Below, piece after piece: positions 1-7,323 of a DNA stretch of 64,000 nt. The stretch covers positions 1-64,000 of the forward strand of contig NZ_DATGNU010000077.1 of NCBI RefSeq assembly GCF_035306585.1, given 5' to 3'. Within the stretch, counting starts at the first letter, position 1; each line of letters opens with the position of its first letter. Below the pieces are notes generated by a model. The model saw only the letters and a list, made by a program, of their open reading frames with translations. It did not search any database and was not told where the DNA came from. This DNA is from Galbibacter sp035306585 (GTDB lineage Bacteria; Bacteroidota; Bacteroidia; Flavobacteriales; Flavobacteriaceae). The position numbers and the translations under genes were made by a program.

Positions 1-88
1 TTCTAGAACGTTCTGTTTGCGCTCCCCATAGCTTGTCTGAAGGCACCTGAACTTCTCCCATGGTGTCTTTCTCAATTCTGTATTCCAT
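1..88 (-). CDS. fumC: Fumarate hydratase class II, N-terminal fragment
   Basis: Only the first 29 codons are inside the window; the gene continues beyond base 1. The visible peptide starts MEYRIEKDTMGEVQVPSD and continues with KLWGAQTERS, the conserved N-terminus of class II (iron-free) fumarases, which interconvert fumarate and malate in the TCA cycle. The start is the ATG at 86-88. A possible -7 promoter element TACATTTG (minus strand) lies at 117-124, though I see no TTG at the proper distance upstream. Aspartase and argininosuccinate lyase share this superfamily, but the GAQT context and spacing fit FumC best. Confidence 0.8.
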   Translation of the reverse strand, partial: MEYRIEKDTMGEVQVPSDKLWGAQTERSR

Positions 89-275
89 AATAAATATCGA
101 AGTTTTATTGATAGCACAAATGTACAGTATTTATTTTTTTAAACTCTTAAATTGCCTCGTTACATTTTAAGTCAAACACTTAAAAAATATACGATGGACT
201 ATGTATTGATGAAGGCATGCTGGATTAGAGATAAATGATATGAAATGCGGAAGGTTAATTAAATTAATTGATTTA

Positions 276-309
276 TTGATGTGTAAATTAAGAATTGTAC
301 TTATCTTTG
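276..309 (+). promoter_or_regulatory. Bacteroidota-type promoter for the 56-aa membrane protein
   Basis: TTG at 276-278 and TATCTTTG at 302-309 are separated by 23 bases, matching the TTG/TAnnTTTG pattern of Bacteroidota vegetative promoters at the long end of the spacing range. Transcription would start near 315, which makes the ATG at 337 the likely start and excludes the upstream TTG at 295. Confidence 0.5.
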
Positions 310-336
310 AATCGAATTCAGAAAATTTCCGGAATT

Positions 337-507
337 ATGTTCGAATTTGATCAGTATCTGGGCTTTTTAGCAATTATGACTGTAATGGTCATAGGGTTTT
401 GGTTAATGATTTTTTTATTAACCTTCGTGATACCTTATTGGTTAGGTGGTTCAATTATTGAAATCATCAAAGAAAAAAAAGCCGCTAGAAAGGCACAGGA
501 AAATTAA
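337..507 (+). CDS. Small single-pass membrane protein, function unknown
   Basis: 56-aa protein with one long hydrophobic stretch (about residues 8-36) followed by a basic, Lys/Ala-rich tail ending EKKAARKAQEN. This suggests an inner-membrane anchor with a cytoplasmic positively charged C-terminus. I do not recognise a family. The open frame extends to a TTG at 295, but that codon lies inside the -7 promoter region, so the ATG at 337 is preferred. The gene is monocistronic: an intrinsic terminator follows within 10 bases of the stop. Small hydrophobic proteins of this type are common in Flavobacteriaceae and often uncharacterised. Confidence 0.6.
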   Translation: MFEFDQYLGFLAIMTVMVIGFWLMIFLLTFVIPYWLGGSIIEIIKEKKAARKAQEN

Positions 508-512
508 GAAAC

Positions 513-541
513 AAAAAAGAAGCTCAAAAGGCTTCTTTTTT
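513..541 (+). terminator. Intrinsic terminator
   Basis: Stem GAAGC (519-523) / GCTTC (531-535), flanked by A residues on the left and a run of T on the right, directly after the small membrane-protein gene. Confidence 0.75.
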
Positions 542-632
542 AGTTTCTAACCTCCCCTGAAAAATAACCCAGTTTAAATTGTTTTTAGCTTTTGGTGGAG
601 CAGTTTTAACATATTTAAAATAATACTCTTTT

Positions 633-862
633 GCTTATGTGCCTATTGTCGCCGTATAAAAGGTAAAGGGTTATACAGTTGTAATGGAAATTGAGTAGGA
701 GGATAGGGATTAATTCTCTATATGTCCTCTGGCATTACTGCGCATACAGTAGGGTACAGGACGGTTCCTTTAGATGGACACCCTTGCCTTAAGCTAACAT
801 TTACCCTTCTAGGGCGTGCTCGGGACTTGAACCCTATAATCGCCCATGCTAGGCGCACATAA
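633..862 (+). ncRNA. Candidate structured non-coding RNA
   Basis: No gene occupies 508-932, but this stretch folds well. The ends pair: 635-645 with 850-862 (11 bp with a 2-base bulge). Inside are GAGGA-TAGGGA (699-709) with TCTCTA (715-720) and TCCTC (725-729); a three-way junction closed by GGCA (731-734)/TGCC (785-788) holding TACTG/CAGTA (736-751) and GGGT (752-755)/ACCC (780-783) with an inner AGGA-CGGT-TCCT hairpin (758-769); and GGGCG (812-816)/CGCCC (841-845) enclosing a GGG/CCC hairpin. A terminator follows at 865-892. One G-T pair in the first stem favours the plus strand. I cannot match it to tmRNA, RNase P RNA, SRP RNA or a riboswitch I know. Pairings were found by eye. Confidence 0.45.
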
Positions 863-864
863 AA

Positions 865-892
865 AAAAAGAAGCCGAGAAAGGCTTCTTTTT
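865..892. terminator. Bidirectional intrinsic terminator
   Basis: GAAGCC (870-875) / GGCTTC (882-887) with a run of A before and T after. It can end the candidate RNA from the left and the receptor gene transcribed from the right. Confidence 0.75.
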
Positions 893-932
893 AAACTTCT
901 ATTATTTGTATTCTAATTACGAAACTCTTTTA

Positions 933-3443
933 CTATCCCTGGAATCCTCCTCCTTGTTCATCATCCATGTCATTACCATTGGGACGATTTTGATTTCTTT
1001 CGTTTTTAGGTTGGTTAAATCGGTATACAAATGATACGGTGAATTGACGTTCTCTCCATTGAAACTCATTATCAGAGGTAAAAGATAAATCACCAACATC
1101 GTTATAAGATTGTGTGAATGAATTTCTTTTACGAGAGTTTAATAAATCACTTACATTCATTGAAATGGTTGCATTATCTCCCATGATGTCTTTGCTAAGC
1201 GCCATATCCACTGATAACATACCATCTGATTTTGTTTGTGAGTTCTCACGTGGTCCCATGTAAAAGGCGTTGGTTTGCCAAGCTACTCTTGCTGGTAAAT
1301 CTACCTTAGCACTAAGTCTTGAGAACCAACTGGTGTTATCTGTACCATAATCCACTCCCTGGTATTCTCCATCTGTTTTAGATTTAAATAAGTTGAAACT
1401 TCCGTTTAGTTGTAACCAATCAATTCCACCGTACATTAAACCGATTTCTCCACCATATCGTTGGTTTGTTGAGAGGTTAATAGGAATGGTACTAATGATA
1501 TTAATACCATCGGAGGTTTGTTGACCAGTTTCTCTTTGCACTCGGTCAAAAGATTCTGTTTCTCTTTGGTAATACACAGAGGAGGTTAATGTCAAGTCAT
1601 CCCATCTTTTTAAATAGCCTAAGTCAAAAGCATCTGCGAATGCTGGATTTAAATCTGGATTTCCTTGAAAGATGTTTGTTCTACTTGAGCGGGATGGGAA
1701 TGGGTTAATGAACCAACCTCTTGGTCGGTTGATTCTTCGGTTATACCCTAATGAAATATTTTCGTTTTCTCCCAATTCATAAGTAAGGTTAACGGTCGGG
1801 AATAATTCTAAATAGTTCTTATCGAAATCTGGATCAAATTCGAAGCCTAGGGTATCCATAAGCTGCTCATTAGTTAGATCTGAAGTTACCTTACCCTTTA
1901 ATTGGGTATTCTCTAATCTCAATCCTAATAGAAATGAGAATTTACCAAATTTGTTCCCATACTGGGTGTATAAGGCATGTACATTCTCTTCGTAGTCAAA
2001 AACATTTGTCAGCCCGTAATCCACTGTGAATTCGTCAGTTTCTGGATTGTAACGCGACAACTCATAATCGTTTTTAGTATGTTCTAAATCACCACGATAT
2101 CCCGCTTCAAACTGAGCATCTCCCATGGGAAGTACATAATCCGCTTGGATTAAATATTCGTTTTCTACATCGGTTTCAAATACTCTTTCTCTGTCGATAT
2201 AGGCCTGACTAGGGTAGAATTGATTTTCAAAAACATCCGTATTGTTAGTCTCATCATCGGTGGAGTATTGAAAATCAGCCGTTAGTTTATGACCTTCGTC
2301 GTTAAAGTGATTGGTGTAGTTTAAAGAAATTTGATAGGACTTATCATCCTGCTTTTCCAATTCTTCACGAAGCGTTCTACTATCGATGGTGGTATCGATA
2401 TATCGTGTGGTTGAGTTCTTAGTATCGTCCTGCTCATCCGAAAGTCGAGTGAACACACTAGCGGTAATGGAAGATCGATCCGTTAGGAAGTATTCCATCC
2501 CTAAATTTACATTGAATCCATTATCTTTTCTTATCATCTCTCGATCCTCAGTAACCCGATCGAATGCCGATCCCCCAAAGTAACGATTGTCGAAATTTGC
2601 TCTCCCAGGAGGCTCCCGGTAGAAATGACCCAAAGTGGTAAAGATGTTGAATTTATTGGTTCTTAAATTTAAATTGGCACTGATACGGCTTGTCGAAGGG
2701 TATCCTGTAGTTAAGCTTACCGATCCGTTAAATCCAAGTGTTTTTTCTTTCTTTAATACAATGTTTAGAATCCCAGCAGTACCTTCAGCATCATATCTAG
2801 CTGAAGGACTCGTGATAACTTCTACCTTTTCAATTGCATCCGCAGGCAGCTGCTTTAAGGCATCAGTAGAACCAAAACCTGCCATAGCAGATGGTTTCCC
2901 GTTGATAAGGATTCGTACGTTTTCGTTACCCCTTAGACTAATAGCGCCTTCAACATCCACAGTCACGGAAGGAACATTGTTCAATGCATCTGTTACGGTA
3001 GCTCCACTTGTGGTAAGGTCTTTTCCTAAGTTGTACACCTTTTTATCTAACCGAACTTCTACAGTAGTTTTTTCACCAACGACCTCTACAGCATCGAGTT
3101 GCGCTACGTCGATAGCTAGTTCAACTGTACCGAGATCTTTATCGTTTGTAATGTTTTGATTGTTCAGGGTGAAAGGGCGGTAGGAAATGAATTCTACCCG
3201 CACATTATATCTTCCAGCGGGTGCCTCAACCCTAAATTCTCCGTTTTGATCTGTGATTCCACCTGTGATAACATTCGGGTCATCCACCTTTTGTAATACT
3301 AGTGTAGCAAACTCTAAAGGTTCAGAAGTGTCGGCATCAATTACCTTGCCTGTAACAGTAATTTGCCTATTTGGACCTTGAGCATAGCTTAAAGTGGCTA
3401 GAAAAATTGCCGCAATAGCGCAGCACAATGTTTTAAATTTCAT
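933..3443 (-). CDS. Outer-membrane beta-barrel receptor (TonB-dependent receptor-like)
   Basis: 836 aa. A Sec signal peptide (residues 1-21, ending SYA) is followed by a CarboxypepD_reg-like beta-sandwich (about 29-115), a plug-like domain (about 125-235, containing GNENVRILINGKPSA) and a long beta-barrel ending in an aromatic strand FTVSFVYRF plus a polar, Asn/Gly-rich tail. This is the OMP_b-brl_3 type of Bacteroidota outer-membrane protein, related to TonB-dependent transporters but not adjacent to a SusD gene. Substrate is unknown. The gene stands alone; its transcript probably ends at the terminator at 865-892. A -7-like TATTTTTG (minus) lies at 3500-3507. Confidence 0.85.
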   Translation of the reverse strand: MKFKTLCCAIAAIFLATLSYAQGPNRQITVTGKVIDADTSEPLEFATLVLQKVDDPNVITGGITDQNGEFRVEAPAGRYNVRVEFISYRPFTLNNQNITNDKDLGTVELAIDVAQLDAVEVVGEKTTVEVRLDKKVYNLGKDLTTSGATVTDALNNVPSVTVDVEGAISLRGNENVRILINGKPSAMAGFGSTDALKQLPADAIEKVEVITSPSARYDAEGTAGILNIVLKKEKTLGFNGSVSLTTGYPSTSRISANLNLRTNKFNIFTTLGHFYREPPGRANFDNRYFGGSAFDRVTEDREMIRKDNGFNVNLGMEYFLTDRSSITASVFTRLSDEQDDTKNSTTRYIDTTIDSRTLREELEKQDDKSYQISLNYTNHFNDEGHKLTADFQYSTDDETNNTDVFENQFYPSQAYIDRERVFETDVENEYLIQADYVLPMGDAQFEAGYRGDLEHTKNDYELSRYNPETDEFTVDYGLTNVFDYEENVHALYTQYGNKFGKFSFLLGLRLENTQLKGKVTSDLTNEQLMDTLGFEFDPDFDKNYLELFPTVNLTYELGENENISLGYNRRINRPRGWFINPFPSRSSRTNIFQGNPDLNPAFADAFDLGYLKRWDDLTLTSSVYYQRETESFDRVQRETGQQTSDGINIISTIPINLSTNQRYGGEIGLMYGGIDWLQLNGSFNLFKSKTDGEYQGVDYGTDNTSWFSRLSAKVDLPARVAWQTNAFYMGPRENSQTKSDGMLSVDMALSKDIMGDNATISMNVSDLLNSRKRNSFTQSYNDVGDLSFTSDNEFQWRERQFTVSFVYRFNQPKNERNQNRPNGNDMDDEQGGGFQG

Positions 3444-3539
3444 AGTAAGCGTCTAAATAAATAATTAGTTCGAATAAATTACGTTTGTATTTCAGACGCC
3501 AAAAATATAGGAAGGTTTAAGCGGAAATGGTTAAACTTT

Positions 3540-3881
3540 TCATAAAATTGCCTCTATATTCTTAAGAGGTCGGCCAATAACTGCCTTGTTGTCATGAATC
3601 ACTATTGGACGCTCGATAAGCCTTGGATTTTCAACCATTGCAGCGATAATCTCTTGGTCACTTAAGGCTAGATCTTTATATTTTTTTTTCCAAATTTCTT
3701 CTTTGGTTCGAACCAGTTCGATAGGTGAAATCCCTAGAGTTTTAATAATTTGGGTAAGTTCAGAAATAGTAGGGGTATCCTCTAGGTATTTAATTATCTT
3801 AATCTCTTTACCAGTGCTCTCTAGGAGTTGTAATCCTTCACGAGATTTCTGACATCTTGGATTGTGGTATATCTTAATCAT
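3540..3881 (-). CDS. arsC: ArsC/Spx-family reductase (arsenate reductase-like)
   Basis: 113 aa, the usual length for the thioredoxin-fold ArsC family. The N-terminal YHNPRCQKSREG holds the conserved Cys near residue 10, and NPRLIERPIV carries the Arg that binds oxyanion in true arsenate reductases. These point to a glutaredoxin-coupled arsenate reductase of the ArsC/YfgD group. There is no arsenite efflux pump, ArsR or other arsenic gene next to it, so a housekeeping role like that of YfgD/YffB homologues is equally possible. It is monocistronic and sits between the receptor and prfB. Confidence 0.8.
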   Translation of the reverse strand: MIKIYHNPRCQKSREGLQLLESTGKEIKIIKYLEDTPTISELTQIIKTLGISPIELVRTKEEIWKKKYKDLALSDQEIIAAMVENPRLIERPIVIHDNKAVIGRPLKNIEAIL

Positions 3882-4200
3882 GATTTCTTTATTTTATAGT
3901 TAGGCATTTCCCGAAAATAAGATATTAAATACGCAAAAGCGTTTATTTTATTGGTTTATCTTGAGTTTTTTACAAGGTGAACTTTTTAAAACAGTTGAGT
4001 TTTGTAATAGCAAAAATACAAAAACATAACCCTAAAAATAGTTTCTAAGGAAAATATCATGGCTAAAACAATACAGACCAAGTCAAATGTGTATTTTTCT
4101 TAGTCATGTAATTTCTTGAAAAAAAAACCATAGTATTTCTGTACTCGCTTTAAAAAAAAAATACAAGTCCAGTTATACTCCCGAACGATGTGGATTTTGG
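3882..4200. other. 319-base AT-rich intergenic region
   Basis: Contains several A and T runs and no credible coding frame; a 14-codon frame at 4059-4103 is too short and unsupported. It lies downstream of prfB and upstream of the ArsC-like gene. I see no strong hairpin. Confidence 0.5.
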
Positions 4201-5298
4201 TTATTCTTCGTGTTTTTGTCCCATCATCATTAAGTAAGCTTTTAGAAATTCATCTAGTCCGCCATCCATTACATTATCGACATTTCCTGTCTCGTGCCCA
4301 GTTCGTACATCCTTTATAAGTTTATAGGGATGCATCACATAATTTCGTATCTGAGAACCCCACTCAATTTTCATTTTTCCTGCCTCAATTTCATCCTTAG
4401 CAGCCTGTCTTTTCTTGAGTTCAATTTCATATAATTGCGATTTAAGCATTTGCATGGCTTTTTCTCTGTTCTCAAGTTGAGATCGCGTTTCTGAATTATG
4501 AATGATAATTCCAGTGGGGTGGTGCGTTAGAATGGCTTTGGTTTCAACTTTGTTTACATTCTGTCCACCGGCACCACTAGATCGTGCAAAGTCCCAGGAA
4601 ATTTCGGAAGGATTTATGTCAATTTCAATGGAATCATCCGCTAGTGGATAAACATATACAGAGGCGAAAGAAGTATGTCGTTTAGCATTACTGTCAAAAG
4701 GTGATATTCTCACCAGACGATGAACACCATTTTCTCCTTTGAGCCATCCAAAAGCAAAATCTCCTTCAAATTCAAGAGTAACTGTCTTTATCCCGGCCAC
4801 ATCGCCATCTTGATGATTGAGCTCTTTTATTTTATATCCGTGCTTCTCTCCCCACATGATGTACATTCTCATCAGCATAGAGGCCCAGTCGCAGCTCTCT
4901 GTTCCACCTGCCCCGGAGGTGATCTGCAACACTGCACTCATATTATCACCTTCTTCTGAGAGCATATTTTTAAACTCTAAGTTTTCAATGAGATCTTTAG
5001 CCCTATCAAATTGATTAATTACATCCGCTTCCTCGGCTTCACCTTCTTTGTAAAACTCAAGTAAAACTTCAAGATCACTGACCATTGTTTTAACGAGTTG
5101 AAAATCTTCTACCCACTTTTTCTGGGTCCTTAAGGTCTTCATGATGATTTCGGCTTCCTTGGGTTTGTCCCAGAAATCAGGCGCAAAAGTCTTTTCTTCT
5201 TCATTTTGAATTTCGATTAGCTTTTGCTCTATATTGAGATATTTCCTAAGGTCTTCCGTTCTTTCAGAAAGATTTTTCACCTGTTCATGGCTGATCAT
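4201..5298 (-). CDS. prfB: Peptide chain release factor 2
   Basis: 365 aa, full length for RF2, which releases the finished peptide at UGA and UAA codons. The stop-codon recognition tripeptide SPF is at residues 199-201 and the catalytic GGQ at 244-246 within SGAGGQNVNKVETKA. The start MISHEQVKNLSERTEDLRKYL aligns with RF2 N-termini. At residues 20-23, where many bacteria have an in-frame UGA and a programmed +1 frameshift, the frame reads straight through (KYLNIEQ), so this gene appears to lack autoregulatory frameshifting. It is divergent from the threonine aldolase gene. Confidence 0.95.
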   Translation of the reverse strand: MISHEQVKNLSERTEDLRKYLNIEQKLIEIQNEEEKTFAPDFWDKPKEAEIIMKTLRTQKKWVEDFQLVKTMVSDLEVLLEFYKEGEAEEADVINQFDRAKDLIENLEFKNMLSEEGDNMSAVLQITSGAGGTESCDWASMLMRMYIMWGEKHGYKIKELNHQDGDVAGIKTVTLEFEGDFAFGWLKGENGVHRLVRISPFDSNAKRHTSFASVYVYPLADDSIEIDINPSEISWDFARSSGAGGQNVNKVETKAILTHHPTGIIIHNSETRSQLENREKAMQMLKSQLYEIELKKRQAAKDEIEAGKMKIEWGSQIRNYVMHPYKLIKDVRTGHETGNVDNVMDGGLDEFLKAYLMMMGQKHEE

Positions 5299-5393
5299 AT
5301 CGTAATTTTTTCCAAAAGTATAATATCTTTTTTTAATCTTGATAAGTTTTTCACCGCCGATGTTTAACTTTAGCGATTGTTAAACTAAAATTG

Positions 5394-6419
5394 ATGGAAG
5401 TAAATTTAGTTAGTGATACCGTTACACAACCAACACCAGCCATGCTAGATTATATGTTTAAAGCTAAAGTGGGAGATGATGTATTTAAAGAAGATCCTAC
5501 GGTGAATGCTTTGGAGAGAAAAGTGGCTAAAATGTTTGGGAAACAAGCTGCTCTTTTTTTTCCCAGTGGTACTATGGCGAACCAAACGGCTATAAAAGTG
5601 CATACACAGCCTGGGGAGCAACTAATTGCCGATAAGGATGCTCATGTGTTTAATTTTGAGGGCGGGGGTGTGAGTTTTAATAGCGGTGTGAGCTGTAGGC
5701 TTATCGATGGTTTATATGGGGCCTTTACTGCTGAACAATTGAAAGGTCAGATCAATACTCCAGAATTTTATCATACACCCATTACTTCCTTGGTCTGCAT
5801 TGAGAATACTGCCAACAGTGCAGGGGGAACCTGCTGGGACTTAGATGAGATTCGACAAATCCGTACGGTATGTAGAGAACATGATTTAAAATTGCACTTA
5901 GACGGCGCTCGGATATGGAATGCCATGGTGGCCAAAAACGAAAATCCCATGCAATACGGTTCACTTTTTGATTCTATATCAGTTTGTTTAAGTAAAGGGT
6001 TAGGTTGCCCTGTAGGATCCTTGTTAATAGGGGATGAGCAGTTTATTTCAAAAGCACTGCGCGTTAGAAAGGTACTAGGAGGGGCAATGCGACAAATAGG
6101 ATACTTGGCAGCAGCTGGCCTTTATGCCTTGGATCATCATATAGATCGTTTAGAAGATGATCACCAAAGAGCCAAGGAACTTGCAGCGGTTTTGAATGAT
6201 AAAAAGTTTGTGCGATCAATTGAGCCCGTACAAACCAATATTGTGATTTTTTATTTAGACCAAGGGGTATTAGTTACTGAGTTTTTAAAACTGTTAACAC
6301 AGCATGGAATTAAAATTATCCATCTAGGTCAGGGAAAGTTACGAATGGTAACCCATCTGGATTATACCAGTGAAATGCACGCTAGAACATTACAGGTGTT
6401 AAGGTCACTGGAGCTATAA
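5394..6419 (+). CDS. ltaE: Low-specificity threonine aldolase
   Basis: 341 aa, PLP-dependent fold type I enzyme that cleaves L-threonine (and allo-threonine) to glycine and acetaldehyde. The beta-eliminating lyase family signs are the N-terminal NLVSDTVTQPTPAM, GDDVFKEDPT, the HLDGARIWN segment with the PLP-contacting Asp, and SVCLSKGLGCPVGS with the Schiff-base Lys. The ATG at 5394 is preferred to the TTG directly before it. A weak promoter (TTG at 5339-5341, TAACTTTA at 5365-5372) precedes it. It converges with the YegP-like gene, only 8 bases from its stop. Confidence 0.9.
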   Translation: MEVNLVSDTVTQPTPAMLDYMFKAKVGDDVFKEDPTVNALERKVAKMFGKQAALFFPSGTMANQTAIKVHTQPGEQLIADKDAHVFNFEGGGVSFNSGVSCRLIDGLYGAFTAEQLKGQINTPEFYHTPITSLVCIENTANSAGGTCWDLDEIRQIRTVCREHDLKLHLDGARIWNAMVAKNENPMQYGSLFDSISVCLSKGLGCPVGSLLIGDEQFISKALRVRKVLGGAMRQIGYLAAAGLYALDHHIDRLEDDHQRAKELAAVLNDKKFVRSIEPVQTNIVIFYLDQGVLVTEFLKLLTQHGIKIIHLGQGKLRMVTHLDYTSEMHARTLQVLRSLEL

Positions 6420-6427
6420 AATCTCCT

Positions 6428-6754
6428 TTAAATCGGTAGTTTGATTTGTTTTGATTTCGAATTGTTCTTAACGGCAAGAATACCGTTCTCCATACCAGCC
6501 TCGGAGGAGTACATTTGACTTTGGCCTAATATAACACCGTTGGCATTTTTTAAGTTGAAGTAGAACTTTCCTTCGGGGGTGGTTTTACGTTCGTATCTGC
6601 TCATATTTAAGGCATTCACTTTTACACTTTCAATTTCTTTTTCTGCAGTTTCTATACTGTCAAATGCAATACTTTTAAGGAGGATATGTCCGTGTTCTGC
6701 CAGCAATAAAAAATTAAAAACATTCCCAGAATTTGATCTCTCAATCTTATACAT
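6428..6754 (-). CDS. YegP family protein (DUF1508)
   Basis: 108 aa with two tandem copies of the DUF1508 repeat: one around FNFLLLAEHGHILLKSIAFDS and one around FYFNLKNANGVILGQSQMYSS, each followed by a conserved E-x-G/A...I..V segment. YegP-type proteins are small, compact and of unknown function, and are widespread in Bacteria. Copy 1 is more divergent than copy 2. The gene is convergent with ltaE and seems to stand alone. Confidence 0.75.
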   Translation of the reverse strand: MYKIERSNSGNVFNFLLLAEHGHILLKSIAFDSIETAEKEIESVKVNALNMSRYERKTTPEGKFYFNLKNANGVILGQSQMYSSEAGMENGILAVKNNSKSKQIKLPI

Positions 6755-6937
6755 AAGGTTACTTGGCTTAATTGATCATTTATAAGGAGCATCGCTCAAC
6801 ATTCCATGTGAATTTAAAAAATATATTGATAACTATATCAATACTTCTCAATTTTTCCTTCGCTCATGGATTTAAGAGAGATGATTTTGCTTTGGAAAGA
6901 GGATCCCAATGCACCAAGTATTCTTCTAATTGTGCTA

Positions 6938-7279
6938 CTATTTAAACATGTCCATTCCAGGAATGTTGGGCATACCTTCCTTGGCAACAGCAGCTAACTC
7001 AGCTTCGTTTATTTTGGATGCCTGAGCAATGGCTTTATTGATATACAACACCAAATAATCTTCTAACTGTTCCTTATCTTGTAGGAGCGAAGGATCAAGT
7101 TCGATAGATTTTAATTCTCTGTTTGCAGTAATTGTCACCTCAATGAGCTTATCAGAGCTTTTCTCGCGAAGTGTTACGGTATCGAGTCTTTTTTTGGTTT
7201 CTTCTACTTTTTGTTGGGTTTCTTTTAATTTGCCCATCATTCCCATGAGATCTCCAAACATAGTTTTAAGTTTTTGCAT
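6938..7279 (-). CDS. YbaB/EbfC family nucleoid-associated protein
   Basis: 113 aa. An N-terminal amphipathic coiled-coil (GDLMGMMGKLKETQQKVEE) is followed by the YbaB core with VTITANRELKSIELDPSLL and a helical C-terminus. Family members form DNA-binding dimers and coat the nucleoid. In many bacteria ybaB lies between dnaX and recR; here it is separate, divergent from an S9A peptidase gene 44 bases away. The ATG at 7277-7279 is taken as start; the frame also has a TTG immediately upstream. Confidence 0.85.
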   Translation of the reverse strand: MQKLKTMFGDLMGMMGKLKETQQKVEETKKRLDTVTLREKSSDKLIEVTITANRELKSIELDPSLLQDKEQLEDYLVLYINKAIAQASKINEAELAAVAKEGMPNIPGMDMFK

Positions 7280-7323
7280 CAAATTTACTAAATTACTTCA
7301 GTATTACACTAATTAAAATTTAT

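Noticed and set aside
295..336. TTG start for the first small membrane protein
   Set aside because: It falls inside the predicted -7 region; the ATG at 337 is used.
812..845. tRNA or tmRNA 3' end on the minus strand (GGGTTCAAGTCCC looks like a T-arm)
   Set aside because: The T-stem has a mismatch, no anticodon or D arm can be placed and a terminator sits where the rest should be; it is better explained as one hairpin of the structured RNA.
2635..3159. 174-aa open frame on the plus strand inside the outer-membrane receptor
   Set aside because: It lies fully opposite a well-supported receptor gene, has no promoter and its sequence resembles no protein family.
4059..4103. 14-codon frame MAKTIQTKSNVYFS
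   Set aside because: Very short, no start signal or conserved pattern, not near a gene it could regulate.
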